64,000 nt of DNA from Maylandia zebra (Eukaryota > Chordata > Actinopteri > Cichliformes > Cichlidae). The DNA is taken from assembly GCF_041146795.1 (NCBI RefSeq), contig NC_135187.1, forward strand, positions 5,281,556 to 5,345,555. The letters run 5' to 3'. Below are positions 1 to 12,042 of this stretch, piece by piece. Positions within the stretch are counted from its first letter, which is position 1; each line of letters starts with the position of its first letter. The notes beneath the pieces were generated by a model that saw only the letters and a program-made list of their open reading frames with translations, had not been told where the DNA came from and searched no databases. Made by a program: the position numbers and the translations under genes.

Positions 1-480
1 TTAAAGTTCATTATTTAAAATATTAAGTTGCTGATTTTCATCATTATTGTCATCATTTTAGCTTTCTCTTATTTTTTTTATTGTAATAGCTTTTAAGAAA
101 GGAATTCATTCAACATTTTTTTTATCAAATAACTTTTTTATTTTTTAACAGTAGGCATTTCAACACTTTGTATTTAAAAAGTGAAAATAAACCAGAAATT
201 TAGATTTATACCATCACAGCCAAGTTATAGAATATGCCTTTATGTATTTAACACCACAGAAACAAATGTGTTCAATTGGTAAAAAATCTACTTAGAAAAC
301 ATTTTGTTGCAGTAATACTTCCATGCAAGTGTTCAGTAAATGTTAACTTTCAATGCCTACTAAACTTTACAAGATCTTGCATCTTTCTATTACACAATGC
401 AGCAAACACCTTTAAGATCAATGTTACACATACAGGATTCAAAACAGTTAACAATTTTTGAAACAGAGTCAACATCTTTA
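1..480. other. No gene recognised
   Basis: AT-rich sequence with short A and T runs. I see no coding exon or repeat family I can name. Confidence 0.4.
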
Positions 481-824
481 ACATAATGATGGTTCCATCA
501 AGGTCAAGGAACAGCTTCTGAACAACTTCAAAAGTATATTTCAGATCCTTGCATTAGCTTAGATTGAGAGCATATATTATGCCCATGAGCAAAACACAGC
601 ACCTTGGGAAATTCTGGCCCTCCATGATTTTTGTTTCCTCCACCACAATGGTTGCAGTCTTATGGTTAGATCCAGGGGTGTACCGGTTACTGATGATGGC
701 AGTTTTCATCACCTGCCTTAAGTTCTTCGGTGTCCTTGTAAAGCAAATTTTAAAAAATAGGTTAGTGAATTATAGATTAGACTTTTATACTTACTGAATC
801 GTAATGAATTCAGATGATCAATGG

Positions 825-907
<83 letters not shown>

Positions 908-1262
908 TTGAATTACTTGCACCAAACTCCATGAAAAGGTCCTCGTCCTTCTCTCCAAGGAAAGTGATAAGGCAGCAGATGGCTACTTCTCTGCGTGTTT
1001 CAATTGTATTGTACTATTTAAGAAAAAATAAAGTATGCGTATAAACTACATGGGTGACTGCCAACAAAGTGCATTTTAAAGCTACCCAAAGTCTAAATAG
1101 TTGTCCTACCTCAAGAAGCATGTCCTTGATCTGCCTGATTCTCACTCCTTTAGCTCCTCCCCTTGATAAAATGACATCCATCAGTTTTGGGGTGCAATGG
1201 TCAAGTGTAGCCATTCAAGGCTTACAGTGGTTATTCTCTTGAACTCCTCCTTTATCTGTAGA
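481..1262 (-). pseudogene. Broken copy of a multicopy fish gene family (uncharacterised, SAMD3-like)
   Basis: Read on the minus strand, separated blocks resemble a large family of uncharacterised teleost proteins often annotated as sterile-alpha-motif-like. About 1262-1218 gives EEFKRITTVSLE. About 1214-1110 gives PKLMDVILSRGGAKGVRIRQ. About 1000-910 gives TRREVAICCLITFLGEKDEDLF. About 739-490 gives VMKTAIISNRYTPGS, then GIIYALNLS, then KDLKYTFEVVQKLFLDLDG. The order matches the family. The reading frame is broken: the first block runs into a stop and continues in another frame, and a TAA interrupts the last block after YALNLS. A (CA)n tract lies in what would be the intron between the last two exons. 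Function of the family is unknown to me. The family assignment is from memory. Confidence 0.55.
826..905. repeat. (CA)n microsatellite, about 40 units
   Basis: Uninterrupted CA dinucleotide repeat of about 80 bp. It produces spurious Thr-His and Cys-Val reading frames on both strands. Confidence 0.97.
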
Positions 1263-1600
1263 CCACACAAACAGAAGAATTAAACCTTGCAGACTATTAG
1301 CTATACTGCATTAATGAATGCTGTATTACATTATTTAAAGAGGATAGACATGATCTAAGGCTACCCCAAGTTTTGAGGGAACCAAAACAATCGTGGTGAA
1401 GACAAGGGAGACTTCCCCACCATAACCGTGGTGTAATCTCTAATGTTTTAGCAACCCTGTTTCTGCAGAGGTTTCGAATTTACACATTGTTCACTCCCAG
1501 CCCATTTTGTAAAAAATTAGATTAGATTAGATTAGATTAGATTAGATTAGATTAGATAGAACTTTATTAATCCCTCGGGTGGGTTCCTCTGGGAAATTCG

Positions 1601-1634
<34 letters not shown>

Positions 1635-2690
1635 TGTCCCAACTTAACAAAGCACTAATGACCCTAGATTATCACACTATACTAACTGCTTACATAAAGT
1701 CTTGATGTTAAGTAGATTCACATAGCCTATGCCAGAATAATGCTATTGGAATGACATTAACAATATTTCACACAACCTGATTTTTCAAAAAGAAACAAAG
1801 ATAGCTGCAGCTCTTAAGATCAAGAACAATACTTACTTTAAGCTGTATCACAATAGTAACCAAAATCATTTACAATGTAATATTACATATAGGTCATGCA
1901 AATTTTATAAAGACATAAAATAGGTGAGCCAGGGGGGAAAAAGAAGCCTCTAGGTCATCCTCTGACAAAACTATTCACAGCTTAAAGGCTTCTAATTTTG
2001 GTAAAAAGAAAAACAAAATCAGCCTAAGATCGAAATTAGATTGCACTGTGTAGCAAAACTTTAACCACGCTTTTCCTAGCCACAGTTGCACTCTCTAGCT
2101 GAAGACTTTTGTCAAATGAAACTTTATAAGTCTTATCCTCTGCTGTGCTAAAGTTTAGAATGGCTAGCATTAGCCACATGTGGTAGTGCAAAGTATTTCC
2201 TTATCTGTATGAGCATCACATCATACACAAATCCACTACAGGTGACTAGCACAAATGCTTTGCTTTGGTAGAACTGTTATTTGTAAATGAAATGTTACTT
2301 ACCTTGAAATGTCTTTTACAAAAGCTTGCACCATGCAACCCAACATGTGTGAATTTGCCCGGGCTAGTTAAGTCGGTAGGGGAGGGAATTTGAAATCAGA
2401 AGTTACAGTGGAAAAAGAATAAGTTATCTATTCAATTTCTTTAAGTAATTACAACTTGAATTTTATTTTAAACCCACTAACATTGGGATTTAATTTCAAA
2501 TTACATATAAAATTAATTTAATGTAATTACCAACATTATTATTTCAACACAACCCAAAAAAATAAAGTTTGCAACTTAGAAGGTCTATCTTAATCAATAA
2601 ATTAGAATTTTTATGTTGCAGCCATGGATTTAATCAAGTGGTGGTAAAAGGCCTGATGAATTACTTTTTAGAGTGTATAAGAGTAAATAC
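1263..2690. other. Gene-free stretch with simple repeats
   Basis: Contains a pentanucleotide (ATTAG)n array at 1516-1558. It is followed directly by an ACTTTATTAATCCCT...GGGAAATTC segment at 1560-1601, which looks like the 3' tail of a fish retroposon, and a poly-T run at about 1602-1633. Nothing else is recognisable. Confidence 0.6.
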
Positions 2691-2835
2691 TAAATTTTAA
2701 ACATTATTGTGCAGCACGTAAGATCGACAGCGCACAGTGTGCTTTGAGGTAGGAGCCAAAAAGGGTGTAGTTTGTGGGTGTGAGCACCCGTGTGTACACC
2801 TGTGAGCATGGACGCGCTTGTTTTTAAAAGGTTCC

Positions 2836-2862
2836 TTCATGTAATGATCTGCTAGAGGGTGT

Positions 2863-2894
<32 letters not shown>

Positions 2895-3265
2895 CCCCGT
2901 CCACCAGGACATGAAGCAGGTATGGAGGAGATTAAAACTCCAGACATCCAGAGGCCCCCAGAACACAAGAGACCAAGGAAGACCAACAGAGGGGCAGCCG
3001 CGCCACTGTCCCAGAAAGAGCTGAGGAGAGTCCCAGATGAGGGGTCACTCAGCAGCCGCGGAGCAGAAGCCAGGGGGGGTTGCAGTGACGTGCCCGTGAG
3101 CTCCGCCGGCAGCCAGCTGTGCCTGAGTGACCGAGCCCCAGGCCGAGAGGCCGAGGGCACCCCACCCCCGAAGTGGCCCGAGCGAGCCCCAGGCTCCAGG
3201 CCCCGACAAGCGGCCGCCAAGGAGTGAGCCGGCGTGTACCTGGACGCCCATCCCCGGACACAAAG
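2836..3265 (+). repeat. GC-rich dispersed repeat, copy 1 (with poly-G)
   Basis: A GC-rich block starting with about 30 G residues (2860-2889). From 2890 it closely matches 19825-20045. Shared landmarks in the same order are CATGAAGCAGG, GGAGGAGATT, CCAGACATCCAGAGGCCCCC, AGCTGAGGAGAG and GCAGTGACGTGCCCG. The open frames through it differ between the copies and look incidental. The family is not identified; it resembles the interior of a non-autonomous element rather than a gene. Confidence 0.8.
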
Positions 3266-3269
3266 AACT

Positions 3270-4590
3270 ACCAACGCACCGACGTCTGAGGGCATCAGTG
3301 AATGTATTCCTAATCTAAAACTGCAATTGGAGATAATGGATTTCGATAGTGGTTATCAGTTTCGACTGTTTAGCCCGGCTATCTGCTTCGGGCTCACATG
3401 TCACGTGACACCAAGGCACATGCACAAACGGATCCCTGTGAGTGCCTCCCACACCAATCTGAGATATTATTCAATGATATGGTCATAAACATCTTACACA
3501 TAAAAATCTATAAGAACATAAAATTCAACACACTCTGCGTCTCTGTTTATTTACAGTGTGATGCCAACAGATTAGAATTCTGAAACTGGAATTATTTATA
3601 CATTAAATTGCTGTCCTACAGACTAACAAAGGAATCACTTTATTAGGCTCGAAATCACTTCAGAGCGAAGTGATTTTAATTTTACTGATTGAATAGGTAT
3701 CCTCTGTGTCTTCTGTGTTCTACTAGGTTGCAATACCAGCATTGTAAAAGAGACTTGGCACCAGATTACATAAAATATATAAAAATTAAATAGACATTTT
3801 CTGCATCACGAAATTAATACATACAAATTCTAGCAATGCAGGCACAGTTTGCATTGCTGTAAAATTGCAGCTGGGCTTCATTCTTTATGTTAGTAACTTA
3901 CATCTTAACAAGGTGCACAAATAAAACATATAGCCCCAGCAGATAATCCAAATTTATATCACACTTATTATATGCCATAAATTAAAAAAAACTTCTAGAT
4001 GAGCCAAAACTCAGAACATAACGGTATTCTGACCAAGTTATGTGTTCAGCATAAGTTACCATCGTGATTTATCCAGGCAGAAATAAAATAATTTTTGTAA
4101 CACAGAAAATTCTTGACTTTAAGATCAACACCTTGCTTTGTAGCAGAGCCCTCACACCAAAAGACAGCCTGTGTAGAGTAGGATGACTGAATTAATCAGC
4201 ACAGAGCTAAATGTCATGTCACATTGTGACCTTATTGTTGTTTAAAGCTACCAGTTGTATAAAGATCAATAATTTTTTCACAGATTTCGTAGGTTTGCGT
4301 GCATCAACAGGCTGTTTGTTTTTGTTTCTAGCTTTTCCTCGTTTTAAAACTGCATTTTACGAAACGTTGTTTGAAGGTCGTGGAGCAGGAAAGACCAGAT
4401 TAGATCAGCTAAGTAGGTCAGGTGGGAGTGACCTGTTTGATTGGTATGGTTTGGCTAAACAACAGAGTTGATCAAATCTAGTGGCAAATCACAGAGCAGC
4501 CATATAAAAAATGTTTATTTTGCCAAACAACTTGCCTTCTGAGTCTATAGTGAATTCTAAAATAACTAAATAAATAATTGTGATTAGCCA
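3270..4590. other. Gene-free stretch
   Basis: No exon recognised. The only structured feature seen is a short perfect hairpin at 3652-3676 (AAATCACTTC, 5-base loop, GAAGTGATTT). Otherwise AT-rich unique-looking DNA. Confidence 0.45.
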
Positions 4591-4599
4591 TTTTGCCTA

Positions 4600-5150
4600 A
4601 ACATGGTTAAATCTGGAGATTATGGTCTAAGGAGCTTGGAAAGAAAGTGACTGAACCCTCATCCAGGATTATTTTCTTATAAAGCCAAATGGCCTATTGG
4701 CCGTGCACCTCACCACATACACCAAGGTGTGGAAAAAGGCGTGGGTCATTCTCAGCAGAGGTTTTGGTTGAAACCATTGTGAAACCTTGGAGGTTCTCAG
4801 TCATCTAGGTCAGATTGTTCTGCCACTATCTTTAACTCTTGTGAAATAAAAAAAATAAACCCACAAACACACAAGTGTGTTGCTTCACAAGTCTAGCAAA
4901 TGTCCTTTAAGGTGCTTTTAACATGATTTGAGGACGTGAGATCTGTCAAGCACAACAAATGCTGCGCGAGACATCTCTTACTCCCTCTTGTGGCCTTTTC
5001 TGAAAATAGCCACAAAAAACATCTTGACACATGCTCAATCATCCAGGTAAGTACATCTCCACAAGTTGGTTGTGTTCATCTGAACGTTTTCTCCCACTGA
5101 AAACGCTACGTCCAGATGAACAGAATCAACTTTTGGAGAGTCACAAAAAA
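4600..5150. repeat. Penelope-like element relics (terminal repeat fragments)
   Basis: Degraded pieces resemble Penelope-like terminal sequence. 4715-4830 (CACCAAGGTGTGG..., GTGAAACC, GGTTCTCAGTCATCTAGGTC) parallels 22555-22830, the end of a clearer Penelope-like fragment. 5030-5140 holds ATCCAGGTAA and an imperfect inverted pair, TTCATCTGAACGTTTTC and GAAAACGCTACGTCCAGATGAA, of the kind found in fish Penelope-like terminal repeats. No coding part is left. Confidence 0.5.
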
Positions 5151-6155
5151 CATTTCTGTGTTTGGTAACATCACTTCTAACAACTTAAAACCATTTCATT
5201 ATAATCTTGTTACAGTCAATTACAGAACATACAGAAAAATCATCAACACTTTGAAAATAATTACCCTTTATTGAGGATTTCAGAACAGCTGCAAGTGTTT
5301 TATTTATTCTTTGTCATCAGCTGAAAAAAATAGTTTGGTTAGGAATGTGAAAACTGCTTCTACTTTAACAAACAACCAGGTGAGAGTTTAATAATTTCAG
5401 AGTAATTATGTTGCCATTTGTAGCACATGCGTAAAAGCCACATTCACTTTTATTGTGTGGAATGTAAAAATATTGAGATTGGGTACATTCAAACTAAACA
5501 GATATTAATCAAGTAGAACAGAGCACTGAGTCACTTCAGTGGGAGCCACACCAGCACTGTCTCCACTCTTTCACTCACCAAAGCTTGAAATGAACAGAAG
5601 ACCTGTTACATCTTAAACTGATATGGATTCAGATGGAAAATGTTTCTGACTTAGAGGGAAGTTACTTGTCAGCTCAGCATGTAGTTAGATGGCGGCCGGA
5701 TGGTCGATGTAGTGAAGATGTTAAGTTGATACTGAGCCGCTGTACAGAACGAGTCCACATCCACGTTCTTCCCTTTCCCAAAAATCCTTCCACTCATGTT
5801 ATTTCTTCCAGCTGTCAGTTTCTTTAGTGGAGCAGTGTTAACAATCAAGAAGTTAACACTACTCCTCTCAAAAACCACAAAGTAGTTATACAAATCAGGG
5901 ATGTGCGCATGAACTGCTAAGAAAAACAGACACTACACAACAAAAACATTTCCACTTTCCATCAAGTAGTGGCGTTTGTGCCAAAATACAACTCAATTTA
6001 AAAAAAAAAAAAAAAAAGAAACAAACAAGGAAACACAGCTTTGACAAAAATAATCCACATGATCTCTACGTGAAAAGGCTTTTTTAACCGTTTGACCTCT
6101 TCTCTCTGTCTCTCCATCCCCTGTGCTGTAAGAAGTCTGTGCGCTCTGCAGCGCC
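5150..6155 (-). other. slc39a7: 3' UTR and downstream flank of slc39a7
   Basis: No other gene is seen here. A minus-strand AATAAA near 5271-5276 (plus TTTATT in CCCTTTATTGAGG) is a candidate polyadenylation signal, giving a 3' UTR of about 0.9 kb. A poly-A tract at about 6001-6017 is simple sequence. Confidence 0.4.
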
Positions 6156-9100
6156 TCACTCGTACTCCGCAATCAGCACCATCATGCCAACTCCGAACAG
6201 CAGGGCAAGAATTTCCATTAGAGACTGGCCGAAACTGGAGCGGCCCGCCAGCAGCTCTGGGAGCACCGTCACTGTGGCGATGTAAACGAACCCGCCAGCC
6301 GTGAAGGGCAGGATCCAGGCGGTGGCAGCGGCACCCACACCTTCAGCCAACAGCGAGCAAGCTGTCCCAGCCAGAGCTCCCAGAGCGGTCAGCAGCTGTA
6401 GACACATGGCCTGCAGGCAAGGAGGGAGAAGACAATGCTTCATTAATTTTCAATAGTTTTATATATATTTTTAAAAATCTTTTAAAGAGAACCAGAATAT
6501 TTTGGTCCCCATTTTAATCCAGTATATAAATGTCTATTTTTGCACCACATACTAGGTAATCTGCACTAAAAATAAAATATATATATATATATATTTAATT
6601 ACTATTGAAAAAATAATTTTTCTATTTTAAAGCTAAAACCAGAGATAGGAGTTTATTCAAATCTTACAATTAGCTTTAAATATGTTGCATATATTCCAAG
6701 AGTACAGCTGTCATACTGTGCATATATCAAAGGCTTTTATTGTGAAAGAAAGGTGCAAGAGGAAGCTTGTTTTGCATGTGTGGACCAAAGCAGCTTCCAT
6801 GTACATATCAGCAAAGAGCACAACAGCATCACACAGTCAGGGTGAATTTGTACCAAAAATATTTGTTTGGTTTGTTTACTACTTTTTGTCCTTATCTGTA
6901 CTCTAATTTTAATACCTGTACAGTACTCTGCTTTGGTAACTATTGTCCATGATGTAAATATGTAAAAATTGTGTGTTTCTGTTCCGTGTCTTGTTCTGTT
7001 TGTGTATGTGGTTTGGGGTTTTTTTTTTTTTGGTTTTTTTTAAACTGCTGATACAACCAAATTTACCCTTGTGTGACAATTGAAGGATTCGTCTAGTCTC
7101 TCTATTTTCAGCACCACTATGGAGTTTTACAGTTTCACTCAGTTAAAAGCACGCTGAGAACTGTACACAGAAATCCAAGGACTTTTTGGCCTCTATACCA
7201 AAATTCAAGAGTTTCATGGTTCAAAAGCACAGTTGCCAGTCAGACCACAGCAGGTTTTCCACTGTGTTTTATGGGGAAGGTGGAGCAGTGGCTTTACATA
7301 TTTAATGACTGTGGATGCTGTTTGGGTTGTCATTTAGAGACTAAACTGACCACGAGACAAGATGTGTCAGTATGTGGGTGGATAACCATTTCCTGGTGAA
7401 CACGCTTTACAGTTTAATTAGAAAACTGCATGTAGACAGGCTGTCTTTGTTTGAATAGTTCTTATTAATTCCTCCTTGTATGTAGTTGTTGTTTGCTGCT
7501 TGTTTATAATTTGTTAAGTATACTGACAAGTGTGTGTACACTGTGTCAACGACTTTGAGACTTTTTGCAGCTTTTTCATATTTGGTGGTTACCTTCCTCT
7601 TGGTGCAGCCAGACTGGACGAGGATGGCAAAGTCTCCGATCTCATGTGGGACCTCATGAAGCAGGATGGTGATGGTGGTGACGGTGCCCACAGCTGGACC
7701 AACCAGGAATGAAGCTCCAATTGCCAAACCATCAGTGAAATTATGTGTGAAGTCAGCTGCCAGGTTTAGGTAACCAGACACCTTGATATCTGCATTAGTG
7801 GAAGGAACAGTAAAGACCCGAAGAATATGTAAAGTGTTTAGTGGCTCATGGATTGATGCAAACAATGAGCTTTTTATGTTTCAAGATTCCCACAAAAAAA
7901 ACATAAATAAGAACAACCCAAGAAAAATGTGAACATTCTTTCCTCTGACACGCACATTAAAAACTTGATTCCAAACAGATTTTGAAAGACCAAGAAAACA
8001 TGTTTGCAGCTTGGTTCTGTTTTGTGTTACACACAGCTGATCTCTGAAGCTAAGCAGGGTCGGGCCTGGTTGGTACTTGAATGGGAGACTGCCTGGTACC
8101 AGTCTGTTCACCATCTCAGATGTGAACATTTTCTGTTTTATCCTCAACTGCACATTTTTGCAGATTCCAGACAATCAAGAATCCAACCTCTGCGCCACGT
8201 TAATTCTATCCCAGTTCCATCTGAAGTGGGAATTTGGAAATTCAGAGTTCGCCAAAGGGGATTTTCCCCCTTAAAAAGTCAGAGCAGCCATACAACAACC
8301 CAACTTTACAATCCAAGATGGCAGCAATGGGAATAAACAGTAGAAAATGTCATTTTTACTACCACTATTGTGTAGTTATGACTCGTAAAAATAAGCCACA
8401 CACAGTGACCAAGCTCTATCAGTGAACGTCCTGCAGCAGCATTTTTAAGAAGCTCAAAGAAGTGTGGGTGTGTGCAGGTTCAAATTCTGTTTGAAATCAG
8501 TTGCTTCAGCACAGAAACTACACTTCAGTGCTTCACCTGTACTCTTTTTCTCCTCTTTCTTTGATGGTTTCTGATCTTTGCTTTCTTTCTTCTCCTTCTT
8601 TTCTTTTTCCTCCTCTCCATCACTGTCCTTCTCTTTGGGAGCAACTGAAAAAGCCACACAGAACAAAGTTCAAAACACCTACAGAGAATATAGCTGGGAA
8701 ATCTAGTGAACATGCAGTTTTACAAAAAACTTCTGAACTGAAAACAGCAACAAAATAACATTTACTATATGCAGGAATCTGGTTTTGTACACAACTGATC
8801 TTTCAGGGCAATTTAAAGGAGCTTGATCAAAAGAAGAGTTTTCTCCAGCGTACCGTGAGAGTGTCCATGGGAGTGTCCGTGGCCATGTCCTCCCTTCAGC
8901 AGACGCACAAATTTTTCCACCACTAGGAAAGCGATGATCCCACCGAGAACCCAAAGACCCACAGACATCATATGACCGTGGGCCGCTCCTATACAGGTAG
9001 GGAATAGGGAGCACTGCTTCATGAGCTCTGCTTGGCTTTAGAAACTTTTTCTTTTAAAATCACCGGCAAATAACCAGACAACACACAGGCAACATTAAAA

Positions 9101-12042
9101 AAAGGAAATCCCATTAATGCATACCGTGAGAGTGGCCGTGGTCATGCGACTCTTCAGTTGCATGCGAGTGTCCATGATCCCCATCTCCGTGATGTGAGTG
9201 GGGCTCTGTGCAAAACAAATATGACACGAGGAGACGTCAGAAAGACAAAGTGAGGATCGTGCTGCTCTGTTTTTCTCTCTCAGCTGTTTAACAAATCTAA
9301 AAGTTAAAACCAACAGAGACACCGAGCTGCTCATTTTACCATCACAGGCAATTATGGCTTTGACAGGAGTGCCAAAGCTGTAAAGGCACCAGTATACCCT
9401 CCGCATGGGTCGCGTAGCACGCCGCCGCAACATCATCACGCAGTCACTTCTATTTAGCCGTTGCAGTATTCTCCTGAACGACAGGTGTCGCCACTTGGAC
9501 AATAACACCACGTAAGTGCTGATACAGGAAGAGAAGAAGTCAAAACCAGACGCAAAGACTTTGCCCGACTACAACCTTTTCCACAAAGTGTCATATTTTC
9601 TAACTGTTGCAACATCTCTCGCTGTATATATGTGTTTACTTTTTCAGTGCCCGACGTGCAAAATCACTGGACTGAATATCACTGTAATCAATTAAAAACT
9701 ATTGTCTCTGTCATACGATCTTTGTAATTAACGTGAGCATATTTGAAACACTTTATAAATACTTAAAATCTTCACTTACATAAACTTACAGTAAAAAAAA
9801 AAAGAAAAGAAAAAGGAAATGAGAATGGAACTCGTACTCACCCAGAGCATGTGGTATGAGGTGGAGGAAGGCGTCACCCAGCAATCCACCAGATGCGAAG
9901 CTCAGCAGCACTTTGAGCAGATTCTGGTGCTGGTCGCTGTTGGACTGAACTGGGATCAGAAACAGGATGAGGAAGGGAGCTGCACTAATGAGCAGGGTGG
10001 CTCCGATAGCCTGCAGACAAAGATGAAGGAGGGAGTTTAAATTTCAAATGCTTTGTATTCATGTGAAAGATAATCCTTAACTCACTAAAGAAGAAACATG
10101 AAGGAAAATATATAAAGTAGGAGAGGAAAAAAAAAGGAAAGGATACAAATATAATATAAAATATAATATTCTGAGGTTTTCGGATCTGTCAGCACAGATC
10201 TGATGACTGGAAAACAAAACTAAAGAGCTTCTGACTCAGACAGATAAAGCACCAAGGAGCCATTTGGATGCCGACTATAACTCCAACTTTGTTCTTCAGT
10301 AGTAACAATGCACCACTGCAAGGCTGTGAGTCATTCAGGGAACAGACAGCGCATTCAAGTTCCTCAAAATAAGAAACAAACGAGAGCCAGGGAAACTCTT
10401 TAGAGAAGATACAGATAAAGGCACACAATAAGTTGCATACAGATATCACCCAGTTGTGCAAAACTCCACAATTCAATTTGTTATGAGATCATAACGAGTC
10501 TGATTTTGTCTCAAGAATCCTGCTGCTTTGCTGCACAACAATAATTTCAAAAGAATGTAAACCATGATCAACAGCTTGCAATAACAGACCTCTCACTACA
10601 AACTAAGGCTTTAAAAAGCAATTTCATTTATGAAGCCTTTGCTGCTTGGTTGGGATTGACACTTGGCTTGAGCATCATACTGTGTATCTCACTACCAGCT
10701 TTGTGATTGTATCATAAAAGTGTATAACAAAGGTTAGCGTGATGTTCTGAAGAGATTTGATGTTGTGCTGGGAGCGGTGGATTGCCATTTGTGGAAAGAG
10801 TGCAGTTTGCTTTTTATTATCACATTCTTGTCTGTTCATGCAACACATCTGAAGTAATGCCAATAAAGGTGTAGAGCGCTCTGACAGACCTACCTGCAGT
10901 CTAGGAACAGTTGCACAGTTTTGTGTAAAATGGCAAACGTTTTTCTTTTCAAGCATCAAGGAGATAATCAGAGAAAATAATCAGTGACATATTTTGTTTG
11001 ATTTGTAAACATATTGTGATGACTGAATTTACAGTGCAGTAAAAGGTTGATGTTTCTTCTTTACACACAAAATGTAATCTGCTTATATACATGTGATTAC
11101 TGGCGATGATAAATGGTAAAATGAACATTTGTTAATTATCTAAATAATCTGTGTATTTTCATATTCTTTTCTAAACTGTTTTTTTACTAAAAATAAAGTG
11201 TATTTAACGAAAGGACTTATACGAGTATAATAATATACTTTTCCTTAGGCTGTGGCTATGACGCATTTATTTTTATTATTCACAGAAAATTTTGAATCTG
11301 ACATTTGAAGCTGTGGTTTACTGGAGACAGACGTTTCTCGTCTTCATGCTTTATAGAGTTTTACTGAGATGTGAACATTGTATCAACGTACTCAAATCAT
11401 CAGCAGGAAAAACAGGTTTATGCCACTATGATTAATTTGTCTTCAAACCCAACTGCTGAACCTAAACAAGCAGTCACTCACCTGTGTCCAGAGCTCCACC
11501 ATGTTCCTCTTCTCTTTGCCCGCCTCCCTCTTCGTCCTCTCCCCTCCGTGTGAGTGCTCGTGTCCACCTCCCTCCTTGTGTACTCGAACAACATTCTCAT
11601 GATGAGCATGATCATGTCCGTGATCGTGAGTGTGCCCATGTCCGTGATCGTGGCCGTGATCGTGAGTGTGCCCATGTCCGTGATCGTGGCCGTGATCATG
11701 AGAGTGGCCGTGGCCGTTTCCGTGATCGTGGCCGTGATCATGAGAGTGGCCGTGGCCGTTTCCGTGATCGTGGCCGTGATCGTGGCCGTGATCGTGCTCC
11801 TCTTCCTGCAGGTTGGCCTCAGCGCTCCACTTGCTTGCTCCATGGAACATCTTCACCTGAGAGCCATGGGAGTGCCCATGGTGGTCGTCCTCGCCGTGTG
11901 AGTGGCCGTGGTGGTGGTGATGGTGGCCGTGGGTATGTCCATGGTCACCATGGGAATGGCTGTGAGCAGTGGCTAAATGGGATGCTAACAACAGTACTGC
12001 AGATGTTGCCAATGTCAATGCCAGCAGACGTACACAGCCCAT
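6156..12042 (-). CDS. slc39a7: Zinc transporter ZIP7 (SLC39A7 / KE4), 501 aa
   Basis: Seven coding exons: 12050-11482 (ATG at 12042), 10010-9842, 9205-9125, 8988-8854, 8644-8537, 7789-7593 and 6410-6156. All junctions are GT-AG and the sum is 1506 nt, exactly in frame. ZIP7 releases zinc from ER/Golgi stores to the cytosol. The protein opens with a hydrophobic signal ([11 protein letters not shown]), then a long His/Gly-rich luminal region. It continues with ZIP membrane segments, including [20 protein letters not shown], the TM4 motif [11 protein letters not shown] and the LIV-1 signature [13 protein letters not shown], and ends MVLIAEYE. Exon 5 encodes an acidic/basic loop with [12 protein letters not shown]. 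The human protein (469 aa) aligns through the core; the excess lies in the His-rich repeats. ATG 12042 is preferred over the upstream in-frame ATG at 12081, because a strong acceptor (TCTACATCCCAG) lies between them. The gene is divergent from the class I gene starting at 15246. Confidence 0.97.
8031..8103 (+). pseudogene. 5S rRNA-like pseudogene (or 5S-derived SINE head)
   Basis: CTGATCTCTGAAGCTAAGC, then AGGGTCGGGCCTGGTTGGTACTT, then GAATGGGAGACTGCCTGGTACC match the 3' two thirds of vertebrate 5S rRNA. The internal promoter blocks (A box region AGCTAAGCAGGGTCGGGCCTGG and C box region ATGGGAGAC.GCCTGG) are nearly intact. The first third of the 5S gene and a T-run terminator are missing. It lies in an slc39a7 intron, antisense to the gene. 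It could be the head of a SINE3-type (5S-derived) element, but I cannot recognise a SINE3 tail. Confidence 0.85.
11620..11800 (-). repeat. Tandem His-codon repeats inside slc39a7 exon 1
   Basis: Within the coding exon, blocks of 24-42 bp repeat almost exactly. The block GTGATCATGAGAGTGGCCGTGGCCGTTTCC occurs twice, and the block CGTGATCGTGAGTGTGCCCATGTC occurs twice (plus-strand reading). They encode [14 protein letters not shown] and [12 protein letters not shown] units. All units keep the frame. Confidence 0.9.

Noticed and set aside
718-1044. Open frames of poly Thr-His and poly Cys-Val on both strands
   Set aside because: They are translations of the (CA)n microsatellite.
2852-3295. Overlapping Pro/Gly-rich open frames on both strands
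   Set aside because: They come from the poly-G tract and a GC-rich dispersed repeat, and the second copy at 19.8 kb does not keep the same frames.
8031-8103. Functional 5S rRNA gene
   Set aside because: The first third of the gene and the T-run terminator are missing.
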